Position numbers and translations under genes: made by a program | Notes under the pieces: generated by a model | Databases searched by the model: none | Seen by the model: only the letters and a program-made list of their open reading frames with translations | Told to the model about the DNA's origin: nothing | Assembly (NCBI RefSeq): GCF_026339735.1 | Contig: NZ_JAPEQG010000001.1 | Coordinates: 9,020,276 to 9,084,275, forward strand | Direction of reading: 5' to 3' | Length of the DNA: 64,000 nt | Source of the DNA: Streptomyces sp. NBC_01669 | Lineage (GTDB): Bacteria > Actinomycetota > Actinomycetes > Streptomycetales > Streptomycetaceae | Shown: piece after piece, positions 33,559 through 42,862 of the stretch | How the letters are laid out: each line of letters starts with the position of its first letter | How positions within the stretch are numbered: position 1 is the stretch's first letter

Positions 33559-33586
33559 GGTCTCCTGTGGCGCGGTCGGCCAGTCC

Positions 33587-36500
33587 TTACTTGAGGGCGT
33601 AGGCGCGGGTGATGGTCTGGACGGTGCGGTTGCCGGCGGTGTCCCTGACCTCGGTCTTCAGGGTCACGAAGCCGTTGGTGTCAGCGAGCTTGGGGTGCTT
33701 GACCACCACCTGGAAGGAGCTGTCGCTCTTGCGCTCGACGTGGGTGGGCTGCCAGGTGGCGCCGTCGTCGTAGGAGACCGAGACGTTGGCGCCGGCCATC
33801 GTGGTGGAGCCCGTCCAGCCCTTGTAGCGCCCGCCGTTGACGGTGAAGACGAACGCCTGGCCGGCCGGCGCCTGGTTGAGCACGTTCAGCGACACGTCGT
33901 AGCCGATCGAGATCGCCGGCATGGACTCACAGACGGTCGGCTTGGGAGAGTACTTGTCGCAGTCCTTGACGGCCATCGTGGTCGGCGCGACCGAGGTGAA
34001 GTTCCACTCGGTATGGACCTTGCCGCCCAGAGTGACGCCTGGGTAGTTCTGGTCCCGCTTGGTGTCCAGGACGAACTGGTAGTCAGCCTGCTCCGGCACC
34101 ATCAGGTTGCTGATATCAGTGATCGGCTGGCCGTTGCGGTAGAAGCTCCACCTGTTGCTCGGCCCGACCAGGAGGTGCGTGGGGTCGCTGTCGCCGAGGT
34201 AGACGGGCGAGGTGTGCATCCAGACGTCACTGCGGCAGAAGCTGCAGTACCCGGACTCGTACGACGACAGATTCACCGGCGCGGCGAACCAGTGCTGCTT
34301 GTACCTCTGGCCGGGGGTGGGGTAGGTGAGGCGGGGTGTCTGCATGAACGTGGAGGGCTGGGCGACGCTGGGGTACACGCTCGGCTGGTAGACCAGATCG
34401 GGGCTCGCCAGCACGTAGTCGTCCCTGCTGCCGCCCATGTTGAGGCGCTGGATCTGACGGACCGATTGCGGCTGGCCGGGCGACCACGCCGGCAGGATCT
34501 CGTAGCCCATGTGCCGGGTCTGGTCGGAGTGGTAGGTGTCCGTGATCTTGGCGAAGTCGCCGGCGTCCGCGGTCTTGGCCAGACTGGCGGGGATGCTGCC
34601 GTTGGAGGTGAACTGTGCCGAGTAGGTGTAGCCGGATTCCAGGACGCCGTTCAGCGTGATGTCGACGCTGCCCTTGGTGAGCAGCGAGAGCAGCTTCTGG
34701 CCGCTGTCGTAGCCAGTCTGGGCGACCGGGATGGTCAGGTCGCCGGCGATTCCGCTGCCGCGCGGGCCCGGGGTGGACGGCGCCACGATCACCGCCACAG
34801 CCCCCGCGGCCGCGGCAAGGCGGACCTGAGCGTTGACGGTCCTGGTGTCGTACGCGGTGATGAGGACCGTCTTGCCCGCGGCGTCGAGGGAAGCGAAGTC
34901 CTGCGCGGTGCCGGCGCCGGCGTCGACCAGCTCCACGTCCTTGGCCCCCTCGAACCGCTGGGCGAGCAGCGGGGACTTGAGGGGGATGTCGATGGACTCG
35001 GGGCTGGTCACCGACATCTGGACCAGCGGCTCGCGCCGGGTGAGGAACGTGTCCACAGCCAGGGTTCCGGTGGTGGCCGCCTCACTGGGGATGGCGCCGA
35101 ACTTCTCCTCGGTCCCGTTGCGCAGGCCGGCGAGGGCGAACATGCCGAGGTGGCCCCCGGCCCCGTCGTCACGACGGACGTCCACGGAGTATGAGGCGTC
35201 CTCCAGCGGACGCTGCTCGCCGGTGATCTTCATGGTGAGGTCGGTGGCGGTGGTGCCGTCGACGGCGAAGGTCTGGTCGCGGTCGGTGACGTTGATATTC
35301 GGCAGGGCGAAAAGATCCGCCGAGTACGGGTCCAGCGGGTTGCCGCCGGGGAACGCGGTGTAGAGGGTGCCCTCGAGCGAGTAGTGGCCGCCGGCCGGCA
35401 CCGTGAACGTGGCGCTGCCCGTGCGGGACGCAACAGAACTCCGAAAGCTGTTGTCCAGGCCGTGGAGGGTCCCGCCGGCCAACAGGGGGATGTTGCCGAA
35501 GCGGTCCTTGAAGTTGACCGTGACCTTGTACTGCTGAGCGTCCTTCGCGACGCCGACCGGAGCGTGCACCGAATCGCCGTTGCCGGCGGTGGCGGTGATG
35601 TACCCGCTGTACTGGGACCCGAACGCGAGGAGGTTCGGGTCGAGGGTGACGGTGACCGCGGCGCTGCCGCCTGCCGGCACGGTGAGCTTGCCGCCGCTCA
35701 GGCCGGCACCCGAGAAGGTCAGGGCGCCGTCGGCGAGGGCTGCTCCGCTGCTGTCCTTGACCGCGGCGGCGAGGTCCACGGTGGCATCGGCGGACCCGGA
35801 GTTACGGAAGGTGAGGGTGCGGGTCTGCTTCGCGTACGTGCTCTGCTGGTACTTGACGAGGCCGAAGTCGGCCCGGCCGGACAGCTCCAGCGTGGAGTCC
35901 AGCACGGCGGGGATGTCGACCCGCCCGGATCCCTGCTGGTAGACGGTGCTGTCCGAAGCCTTGGAGTGGGCGGTGAGCGCGTCCTTGATGCGCTGACCAG
36001 TCCAGTCGGGGTGGCGCTCGGCCATGATCGCGGCGGCGCCGGCAACGTGCGGGGTGGCCATCGAGGTGCCGCTGACCGCGGTGTAGTACTGGTTCACCGG
36101 GGTGCCCATGGTGGTGCCGGCCGCGCGGGCGGCGACGATGTTCACACCTGGGGCGGTGATGTCCGGTTTGATGGCGTTGTCGCCGAGTCGCGGGCCGCGG
36201 CTGGAGAAGGACGCCAGCGCATCCGACTTGTCAACGGCGCCGACGGTCAGCGCGGAGTCGGCGATGCCGGGGCTGCCCAGGGTCGAGGTGCCGGGGCCGC
36301 TGTTGCCTGCAGCAATGACGAACAAAGTGTGGGAGGTAGTGCTGAGCCAGTCCACGGCGTCGGTCATCGCGTCTCCGCCCGGGGCGGTGACCTGAGCTCC
36401 CAAGCTCATGCTGACGACTTCGGCGCCCTGGGCGACCGCCCAGTCCATCCCGGCGAGGATATCCGACTCGGATCCGGAGCCGGCGTTGCTGAGCACCTTG

Positions 36501-37459
36501 CCGATGAGCAGGTCGGCGCCGGGGGCCACGCCCTTGTACTTGCCCGCGGAGTTGGCGCCGTTGCCCGCGATGGTGTCAGCGACGTGGGTGCCGTGGCCGT
36601 GGCCGTCCTGGACCGACTCACCCGAGACGAAGCTCTGACTGGCGGTGATCCTTGGCGCGACGTCGGCGTTGGTCAGGTCGGCGCCGGTGTCCAGGACGGC
36701 GACCTTCACCCCCTTGCCGTCATAGCCCTCGGCCCACGCCTGCGGCGCCCCGATCTGCGGCACACTCTGGTCCAGCGTGACCTTCGCCTTGCCGTCGTAC
36801 CAGACCTTAGCCACCCCGGCGCTCCCGGGCACCACAGCCGCGGCACCGCTCCTGGCCTTCCCGGCCTTCGCCACGGGCCTGACGGCTTGCCAGAACCCCT
36901 TCGCCTTGGCCTTGTCGACGTCCACCGCGGTCATCCCCAGCCTGGGCATGACCCTCTCGCGCTTGCTGCCCGGCAGGCCCTTGGCCTTCTTCTGCAAGGC
37001 GGCGGCGGAGGGGGTGCCCTGGAAGTCGACGATGGCCGGCACCTCGCCGGTCTTCGCGTCGCCGTAGCCGTCCTTGAGGGCCCGGGTGACGTTGAACAAC
37101 TCGCGGTCGACCGTCCCCGCCGAGATCGCGGTCAACGCGTCCTCGGGATAGACGTACAGGTCTCCGTCCTGGCCCGTAGAGACCTGGAACTGCTTCGACG
37201 TGCCGGATTCGGAGACGATGTTCACCGCCTGCTTGCCGTCGGCCCCGGTCGTCACGGCGACCGTGTCCCCGGTGATCAAGGTCAACGTCGACGCGGTCGA
37301 CGCCTTCTGCGTGGTGGACACCGCGGGGAGCGGGCCGGCGGCGCCCGGCGACGATGCCGCCACCGCTGCACCGGGCAGGCTCGTCAGCGACACTGCGAGG
37401 ACCAGCGTCGCTCCGCCGACGGCGACCGATCGCGCTCGTCTCTCATGGAATATACGCAT
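33587..37459 (-). CDS. Secreted S8-family serine protease (subtilase)
   Basis: A 1,290-residue secreted protease. The signal peptide is about residues 1-34 (cleavage near AAVAA). An inhibitor-like propeptide runs to about 230, then the S8 catalytic domain has Asp257 in VAVLDTGAD, His292 in GHGTHVAD, the oxyanion Asn386 in AAGNSG and Ser466 in SGTSMATPHVAG. A PA-like insert with AAAGAVAVIVAPSTP lies in the C-terminal half, followed by beta-sandwich domains, with a cysteine-containing stretch SGYCSFCRSDVW. This large architecture is typical of Streptomyces extracellular subtilases. It stands alone and ends at a clear terminator. Confidence 0.93.
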   Translation of the reverse strand: MRIFHERRARSVAVGGATLVLAVSLTSLPGAAVAASSPGAAGPLPAVSTTQKASTASTLTLITGDTVAVTTGADGKQAVNIVSESGTSKQFQVSTGQDGDLYVYPEDALTAISAGTVDRELFNVTRALKDGYGDAKTGEVPAIVDFQGTPSAAALQKKAKGLPGSKRERVMPRLGMTAVDVDKAKAKGFWQAVRPVAKAGKARSGAAAVVPGSAGVAKVWYDGKAKVTLDQSVPQIGAPQAWAEGYDGKGVKVAVLDTGADLTNADVAPRITASQSFVSGESVQDGHGHGTHVADTIAGNGANSAGKYKGVAPGADLLIGKVLSNAGSGSESDILAGMDWAVAQGAEVVSMSLGAQVTAPGGDAMTDAVDWLSTTSHTLFVIAAGNSGPGTSTLGSPGIADSALTVGAVDKSDALASFSSRGPRLGDNAIKPDITAPGVNIVAARAAGTTMGTPVNQYYTAVSGTSMATPHVAGAAAIMAERHPDWTGQRIKDALTAHSKASDSTVYQQGSGRVDIPAVLDSTLELSGRADFGLVKYQQSTYAKQTRTLTFRNSGSADATVDLAAAVKDSSGAALADGALTFSGAGLSGGKLTVPAGGSAAVTVTLDPNLLAFGSQYSGYITATAGNGDSVHAPVGVAKDAQQYKVTVNFKDRFGNIPLLAGGTLHGLDNSFRSSVASRTGSATFTVPAGGHYSLEGTLYTAFPGGNPLDPYSADLFALPNINVTDRDQTFAVDGTTATDLTMKITGEQRPLEDASYSVDVRRDDGAGGHLGMFALAGLRNGTEEKFGAIPSEAATTGTLAVDTFLTRREPLVQMSVTSPESIDIPLKSPLLAQRFEGAKDVELVDAGAGTAQDFASLDAAGKTVLITAYDTRTVNAQVRLAAAAGAVAVIVAPSTPGPRGSGIAGDLTIPVAQTGYDSGQKLLSLLTKGSVDITLNGVLESGYTYSAQFTSNGSIPASLAKTADAGDFAKITDTYHSDQTRHMGYEILPAWSPGQPQSVRQIQRLNMGGSRDDYVLASPDLVYQPSVYPSVAQPSTFMQTPRLTYPTPGQRYKQHWFAAPVNLSSYESGYCSFCRSDVWMHTSPVYLGDSDPTHLLVGPSNRWSFYRNGQPITDISNLMVPEQADYQFVLDTKRDQNYPGVTLGGKVHTEWNFTSVAPTTMAVKDCDKYSPKPTVCESMPAISIGYDVSLNVLNQAPAGQAFVFTVNGGRYKGWTGSTTMAGANVSVSYDDGATWQPTHVERKSDSSFQVVVKHPKLADTNGFVTLKTEVRDTAGNRTVQTITRAYALK

Positions 37460-37843
37460 GGAATGTTCCCCTCACAGGCCGGAAATGGGCGCGCCAAGGA
37501 TCCACCGCCGGATAAGCAGCGGACACGGAACGCCAGAGCGATGTAACGCTGCGCGAAGCCAACTAGCAGACAGCGCCCCACGCCAGACTCAGAGCTGGCG
37601 CATAGTCGACTTGTCACAAACTCGCCAATTTCCCAGCACAGGAGCACCGCCACAGGCTGTTCGGCCATGGCGCGCAGGGGCGCCCTTGTTGCCAGTGCTG
37701 ACGGACCCCGAAGACGACGGCAGGTCAGCAGGTCGCTGTGGGCCGCTGCTTAGCGTGTGCAGATCACGAGTTTTGGCAGCACCTGCACTGGGGGCTCGGG
37801 CACTGGCCGGATCCGGAGGAGGGTAACTGACTGCCTGGCTGCC
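37460..37843. other. Promoter side of the subtilase gene
   Basis: About 380 bp between the subtilase start and the next IS end. No gene was recognised. It must contain the subtilase promoter, but I could not single out one. Confidence 0.4.
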
Positions 37844-38874
37844 TGTGGGGCTCGGGAAGTCGTCGCTGCAGGTCAGGTGACGTAGCGGTACTCGTTGATG
37901 ACGCCGCCGAGGACGCAGGTCCGCAGGAGTCGGCGGCCTTCGGACTCGTGCACGGCGATGGACTGCTGGTCGGCGCCGGGCGGCAGTTGGTTGAGGGTCT
38001 GGTGGGGGCGGTGTTCGTTGTAGTGACGCTGGTGGGTGGCCAGGAGGTGCCGGGCGTGGGCCTCATTCATGATGAGGACGTGGTCGAGGGCTTCGCGCCG
38101 GATAGTTCCGATCACCCGCTCGCAGTGGGCGTTCATCCGGGGCTGCCCGTACTTGCTGTCGCGGTCACGGAGGAGAAAGCGCAAAGACTCCATGCGTGTG
38201 CCGAGATCGGTGGCCAGGTTCCGGGCCTGCTGCACCGCCCAGTCGCGGGTGGGGTGGACGGTGACGCCGGCGATGTGCTCGAGGAACGCCAGCGCGTAGA
38301 GCCTGCGGCCGAGGACAGTGTCGAGGTGGAAGAAGTGGAAGGCGATGATGCCTTCGGCCTGGTTGGTGAGGAACTCCGTCCAGGTCGGGCCGGTACGGCG
38401 CGGGGCCGGGTCGATGCCGGCCGAGTGGAGGATCTTCCAGGCCGTGGAGGCTGCGATCGGATGCCCAAATGGGGCCAGTTCGCCCTGGATCCGTCTGTGT
38501 CCCCATGCGGGTTCTCCCGGGCAAGCTGCAAGATCAGCTTCCTGAGGGCGGCACTGGTCGGTGGCCGTCCGGTGCGGGCGCGTCGGGCGCTGTAGTCCCA
38601 CTTCGCGGCGATGAACCTGTGGGGCGGCCAGCCAGAACCGGTCTGCGGGCTCGTAGCGGACCGGGCCGGCGATCTGACGCCGTAGCACCGCATTCTCCTG
38701 CCGGAGCACGAGCAACTCGGCTTCCTTGGAAGTGTCGCGGCCCAGCAGCACCCCGGGAACGGACAGCAGCTTGCGGGCCACCGTGTACAGCATCAAGAGG
38801 ATCACGGCGGACATGGTCCCAGCCGAGAACGCTCCACCATCCCGACCTGCGGCGATGACTTTACGAGCCCCGCA
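37844..38874 (-). mobile_element. Decayed copy of an rve-transposase IS (same family as 53194-54395)
   Basis: The ends TGTGGGGCTCGGGAAGTCGT (37844 on) and the reverse complement at 38874, TGCGGGGCTCGTAAAGTCAT, match the ends of the intact copy at 53194-54395. The element is about 170 bp shorter because of internal deletions. Confidence 0.75.
37873..38814 (-). pseudogene. rve-type transposase, internal deletions and frameshifts
   Basis: It starts MSAVILLMLYTVARKLLSVP and shares ELLVLRQENAVLRRQIAGPV and PADRFWLAA with the intact copy at 53248-54366. About 35 residues after WLAA are missing, and the segment AAKWDYSARRARTGRPPTSA lies in another frame. The stretch between the second catalytic Asp (LLRDRDSKYG) and RMNAHCERVIGTIRREALDH is also deleted. 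The catalytic Glu segment remains, but the enzyme cannot be active. Confidence 0.8.
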
Positions 38875-39226
38875 GGCGACCACCGGCCAGCTCCACGACC
38901 TGTTGCGGCCCCACGCGGCACGGCAGACCGTCTCCACGCCGTTGAACAAGCTGCGCCACAAGCACCTGGTGGACTACACGGTGCTGCCGCACTCCAACCG
39001 GTCCCGCGCCTGGTACCCGACGAGCGAGGGTGCAAGGCTGACCCGGGACTTCCCCGCGCTGCGCGGCCGCCCCGCCTATCCGATCACCTCGGCCACAGTT
39101 GCCTCGCTGAAGACGCCGCACACCCTGACCGTGCTCCGCGCCCACCTGGCGTTCGTCGCCGATGCCCGCAGGCGCGGGGACGAGCACGGCTACCTGGATT
39201 GGACGCCCGAGGTCTCTCACCCGCTC
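38875..39226 (+). pseudogene. Replication-relaxation family protein fragment
   Basis: The plus-strand frame from the IS end reads QATTGQLHDLLRPHAARQTV, TPLNKLRHKHLVDYTVLPHS, WYPTSEGARLTRDFPALRGR and LTVLRAHLAFVADARRRGDE. This is the winged-helix core of the replication-relaxation proteins found on actinobacterial integrative plasmids. Its start was cut off at the IS boundary 38874 and its end at the IS1182 remnant. Confidence 0.75.
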
Positions 39227-39262
39227 AGCTTGACTCTGTCGGAGATCTTGGAATCAGCGGTG

Positions 39263-39590
39263 TCAACCACCGCTGCTTCTGCAGGACTTCGTCCGGTGGA
39301 TGTTGTGCTGGTCCAGGAAATTCTGGAAGGCGGTGGGCCGTCGGGGTGGGGGCGCTTCCCCGGTCGGCGGCAGTCCGCTGAGGCGCTCGATGTTGACGGC
39401 GATGGCGGTCAGGACGTGCTGGAGGTGGGCCTTGTCCTGGCCTCGGTAGCGGCAGCGGCGCATGCCGTGGCCGTGGGCGAACTCGTTGACGGTGCCCTCC
39501 ACCCCGGAACGGACCGCGTACCGCGCCTTCCACTCGGGTGTCTGCTGCTCGGTCCGGACGCGGAGTTGCAGGTCGCGGAGTTCTCGCGGG
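39263..39590 (-). pseudogene. IS1182-family transposase C-terminal remnant
   Basis: The minus frame reads LQLRVRTEQQTPEWKARYAV, GVEGTVNEFAHGHGMRRCRY and LQHVLTAIAVNIERLSGLPP, the conserved C-terminal block of IS1182 transposases with its catalytic Glu (GVEGT). The N-terminal 400 or so residues are missing. Confidence 0.8.
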
Positions 39591-39624
39591 CCCGACGACG
39601 AAGCATGAGACGCCGCCTAGCGAG

Positions 39625-40285
39625 GCCCCAGCAGAGCCGAGGCCGTCCCCGACCTGAGAGGAGACCGGCGCCTGGCCACCCTGGTCGCGTTCGCCGCGGT
39701 CATGCCAGAACTCGCCGCGGACGAGGCGATCGAGGTCTTCGACCTGGTGATAGGCGACATCATCCGTAGCTCCGCCACCAAGATGACCAAACAGCGGCTG
39801 CGGACCCTCAAGGACCTGGATGCCGCGGCGATCGAGCTGCGCACAGCATGGCTCGCCATCTGCGCCACCGCCGCCGACCCGAGGGCGATCTCCGCGCGAC
39901 GCTCGACAGGATGGACGTCGGCCCAGTCCACGCGGCGGCCGACACCGTCAAGCTGCTCGCACAGCAGCCCGACGACGGCGCCGAGCAGATGCTCGCCGCC
40001 CGCTACAACACCATCGCCCGTTGCTTGCCCGGCCTGCTCAAAACGTTCACGTTCGAGGCGAGCCCGGCCGGCGAGTCGGTCCTGCACGCGATCGGCTTCG
40101 TGAAGTCCCTCAAGAAGCAGCACGGAGAAGAAGTTCAAGCCCTGCGGGACGCCCTGGAACAGGCCCACGGCGAGAACCTCCACCTCCGACGCGAACTCGC
40201 CCGCCGCGGAGGCGCCGCATCCCACCGCGATCCCAGGCCATCGGTCCGTGCTGACCACGTCGCATCAATCGCAGAACCGTGCTGA
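39625..40285 (+). pseudogene. Tn3-family transposase N-terminal/middle remnant, frameshifted and chimeric
   Basis: Frames read MPELAADEAIEVFDLVIGDI and TKMTKQRLRTLKDLDAAAIE. After a shift near 39885, MDVGPVHAAADTVKLLAQQP and FEASPAGESVLHAIGFVKSL follow, the region upstream of the DDE core in Tn3 transposases. From about 40120 the sequence switches to a coiled coil (EEVQALRDALEQAHGENLHL) like the end of a DUF6262/TnpC protein. It is a joined remnant of two elements. Confidence 0.7.
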
Positions 40286-40343
40286 CCTGCAACAATGCCA
40301 TCAGATCGCGCTCAACCGGCGATAGCCACCAGTCCGAGTAGGA

Positions 40344-40796
40344 TCACGTTCTCGCGGACGTGCAGGAAGTCGAGCTGTCCGAGGTGCTCGACGGATCCAT
40401 CCACATGACCTGCCAGCCGTGGCCGTCGAGGTCGAAGAAGCTGCGTGAGTACATGAAGCCGTGGTCCTCGGGGCCATCCGCCTCGGAGCCGCCCGCGGCG
40501 AGCGCAGCCTCAGCGACCGTGTCAACCTCATCGCGGGCTGACACGCTGAAGCAGTAGAGCGCCAGCGTGTGCGTGGTGGGATCGGCCGTCGGCAGCTTCG
40601 CGAACTGCGCGAACGTCTCGTGGCTGAGCAGCATGACGGAGGCTTGCTCGCCGACCAGCATGCAGGCGGCGGTCTCGTCGGTGAACATCGGGTTGTAGCT
40701 GAACCCGAGCCGCGCGAAGAACGCCTTGCTGCGCTCGATGTCCGCCACGGGGATGTTCACGAACAGCATGCGACCGGCGTGTGCGGGAGTGGTCAT
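40344..40796 (-). CDS. VOC/glyoxalase-family protein
   Basis: A 150-residue protein starting MTTPAHAGRMLFVNIPVADI. It has the paired beta-alpha-beta-beta-beta VOC layout: IERSKAFFARLGFSYNPMFT in the first half and the metal-side end FFDLDGHGWQVMWMDPS. The last 15 residues, rich in Ser and Thr, are unlike the family and may result from a 3' truncation or frameshift. These proteins bind or modify small molecules, including some antibiotics. It stands alone, between a Tn3 remnant and an IS110 element. Confidence 0.78.
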   Translation of the reverse strand: MTTPAHAGRMLFVNIPVADIERSKAFFARLGFSYNPMFTDETAACMLVGEQASVMLLSHETFAQFAKLPTADPTTHTLALYCFSVSARDEVDTVAEAALAAGGSEADGPEDHGFMYSRSFFDLDGHGWQVMWMDPSSTSDSSTSCTSART

Positions 40797-40975
40797 AGTG
40801 GGTCTCCAGTCCAAGGTTCGATGGTGTACGACGGGTAGACCGGCCCAGCCTACGGAACTCATCGGTGGATTTCGGGACTCGCATCGAGCGACAGGCCGAA
40901 GCCGGGGGGTGCCCCTATCTGTTTCGTCAACCCTGCCAGGGTCGGTTGATGGGGGTTGGTCATGGTTTTCGGGAG

Positions 40976-40994
40976 CGTCCCGCGAAGCGGGACG
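40976..40994 (+). repeat. Hairpin in the IS110 3' noncoding end
   Basis: CGTCCCGC-GAA-GCGGGACG is a perfect 8-bp stem in the 200-bp noncoding stretch beyond the IS110 transposase stop. IS110-type elements fold noncoding ends into guide-like bridge RNAs; this is one candidate structural piece. Confidence 0.4.
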
Positions 40995-41103
40995 TTCTCG
41001 GTGGATCGGGTGCCTGATGGGCAGCCCTGTGGCCGGCAGGGCTGGACTTGCCGTGCCGGTGCGCGGGCGTGACGGGGCCTGGGGGGTAGGGGCGGTGGAG
41101 TCG

Positions 41104-42327
41104 TCAGGCGGCGAGGCCGACGTCGTCGGGGGTGTGTGGTTCGTAGAGGGTGCCGGTGCGGATTATCGCGTGGATGACGTTCACGCGTTGCCGGGCCAGG
41201 CGGAGGATCGCCTGGGTGTGGGTCCTGCCGCGTGCTCGCTGACGGTCGTAGTAGATCCGGGAGGACGGGTCGGCTTTGCAGCCGATCGCGGCGAACGCGG
41301 CCTGGAACAGGGCACGTTTGAGGAGCCGGTTGCCGCGGTGTGGTGCGTGCTCGCCGCGGATCGAGGTGCCCGAGGACTTCGTGGCCGGGGCGAGTCCGGC
41401 ATAGGAGGCGAGGTGTCCGGCGGTGGGGAAGCCGGTGCCGTCACCGATCGCGACGATCACCGCGGCCGTGGTCCTGACGCCCATTCCGGGCATGGACGTC
41501 AGGAGGTGGAAAAGAGGGAGGGCCTCCAGCAGGGCGGCGATCTCCTGCTCGGTGGCCTGTCGCTGGGTATGGGCAGCGGCGAGCTGGGCGGCCAGGCCCG
41601 GCACGATCAGCGCGGACGCCTCGGTGCCGGGAACGACGAGGGTCTGCTCGGCGAGCGCGTTGTAGATCTCGGTGGTGAGGTGGTGGGCCTTGCGCGAGCC
41701 GTGTGCTTTCAACAGGGCCTCGCAGCGGGCCCGGCCGAGTTTTTTCAGCTTTGCCGGGGAGCCGTGCCTGGCCAGGAGGGCCTGAACATAGGGGTAGGCC
41801 AGGCGCGGGCCGAGCACTCGCTCGAGGGAGGGGTGGATCTGGGAGAGCAGGCCGCGCAGCCGGTTGGTGGTGCGGTTGACCTCGCCGGCCAGGTCGTTGT
41901 CGTAGTCGGTGAGCATGGTCAGCTCCGCCAGCACCTCGTCGTCGCGGTCCACCGCACGCAGGGTGTGCGGCATGGTCCGGGCGGTCTCGGCGATCACGAA
42001 CGCGTCGCCGGCATCGGTCTTGGCCTCGCCTGGGTGCAGGTCGGCGGCCCGGCGCATCGACAACCCGGGCAGGTAGGCGACCCGGCAGCCCGCCGCGCGG
42101 GCCACCGTCAACGGCAGCGCGCCGATGTTGGCGACCTGCTCCACGATCACCAAAACGGTGCCGGACTTCGCCACCAGTTTGGTGAACAGTTCCAACAGTT
42201 TCGGCTCGGTGTTGGGCAGCCGCTTGTCGTGCACGGTTCTGCCGTCCGCGGTCCTGCCGTGGGCGTGGTGGAACTCTTTGCCCAGGTCCAGGCCGAGGAA
42301 GAGGTCTATCGCGGTCGTGTCGACCAT
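41104..42327 (-). CDS. IS110-family transposase (DEDD)
   Basis: A 407-residue recombinase starting MVDTTAIDLFLGLDLGKEFH. The N-terminal RuvC-like DEDD domain has Asp14 in LGLDLGK, Glu in VIVEQVAN and the Asp pair in AKTDAGDAFVIA. The C-terminal transposase_20 domain has LTSMPGMGVRTTAAVIVAIG and SYAGLAPATKSSGTSIRGEH with the catalytic Ser (SGTS). The frame is intact. The upstream in-frame extension to 42384 is not needed. It lies head-to-head with another IS110 transposase at 42863; noncoding DNA on either side may encode its bridge RNA. Confidence 0.92.
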   Translation of the reverse strand: MVDTTAIDLFLGLDLGKEFHHAHGRTADGRTVHDKRLPNTEPKLLELFTKLVAKSGTVLVIVEQVANIGALPLTVARAAGCRVAYLPGLSMRRAADLHPGEAKTDAGDAFVIAETARTMPHTLRAVDRDDEVLAELTMLTDYDNDLAGEVNRTTNRLRGLLSQIHPSLERVLGPRLAYPYVQALLARHGSPAKLKKLGRARCEALLKAHGSRKAHHLTTEIYNALAEQTLVVPGTEASALIVPGLAAQLAAAHTQRQATEQEIAALLEALPLFHLLTSMPGMGVRTTAAVIVAIGDGTGFPTAGHLASYAGLAPATKSSGTSIRGEHAPHRGNRLLKRALFQAAFAAIGCKADPSSRIYYDRQRARGRTHTQAILRLARQRVNVIHAIIRTGTLYEPHTPDDVGLAA

Positions 42328-42862
42328 GTGCGCGTGCCCCTCGTCTCTCGTCTCCTCAACTCCCGGCCGTCCCTGCGGCACCACACGCCGGCAACCACGT
42401 TACGCAGACATGCCACCCCGGGCGGTCCGGCGTTGCGCCGAACCGGAGTGGTCGTCAGGCCCCTCATCAGCGGTCAAGCGGTGCCCCGAAGCCCGGCGGC
42501 AACACCCCCCAGGTCATCCCTTCGACAGGGGGCACACAGCCATACCGGACCCGGGGGCCAGGCACCCCATTGCGGGGCCACGAGAAAGGTAACTGTGATA
42601 GTCGACCTGCGGCCCGGGTTGGGTTGCTGCCAGGCTGGCGTTGGCGTTCCGGCATGACCCGAAACGGTAACTGGCGGCTCGTCAGAGCTTGCCGTGCCCC
42701 CGAGATGTCTGCCGGACGTCGGCGTCGGCCTGGCCCACCCCGTTGGCTTGATCAGCAGCTTGTCCGCCATCTCGACGTGACTCATCACAGTTCTGCCACG
42801 CGGTGACTCCACCCAGGCCGGCGCCGACCACGGTCGTCCAGCCCTTGAAGGAGAACAACCGC
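42328..42862. other. Noncoding region between two divergent IS110 transposases
   Basis: This 535-bp stretch has no gene. It must hold the 5' noncoding ends of both IS110 elements and any host DNA between. In IS110-group elements the bridge RNA is encoded in the noncoding end upstream of the transposase, so one or two such RNAs may lie here. The motif GGTAACTG occurs twice (about 42589 and 42667). Exact element ends were not resolved. Confidence 0.4.

Noticed and set aside
35384..37546. Plus-strand open frame of 720 codons opposite the subtilase
   Set aside because: It is low-complexity Gly/Arg/Ala sequence antisense to a well-supported protease.
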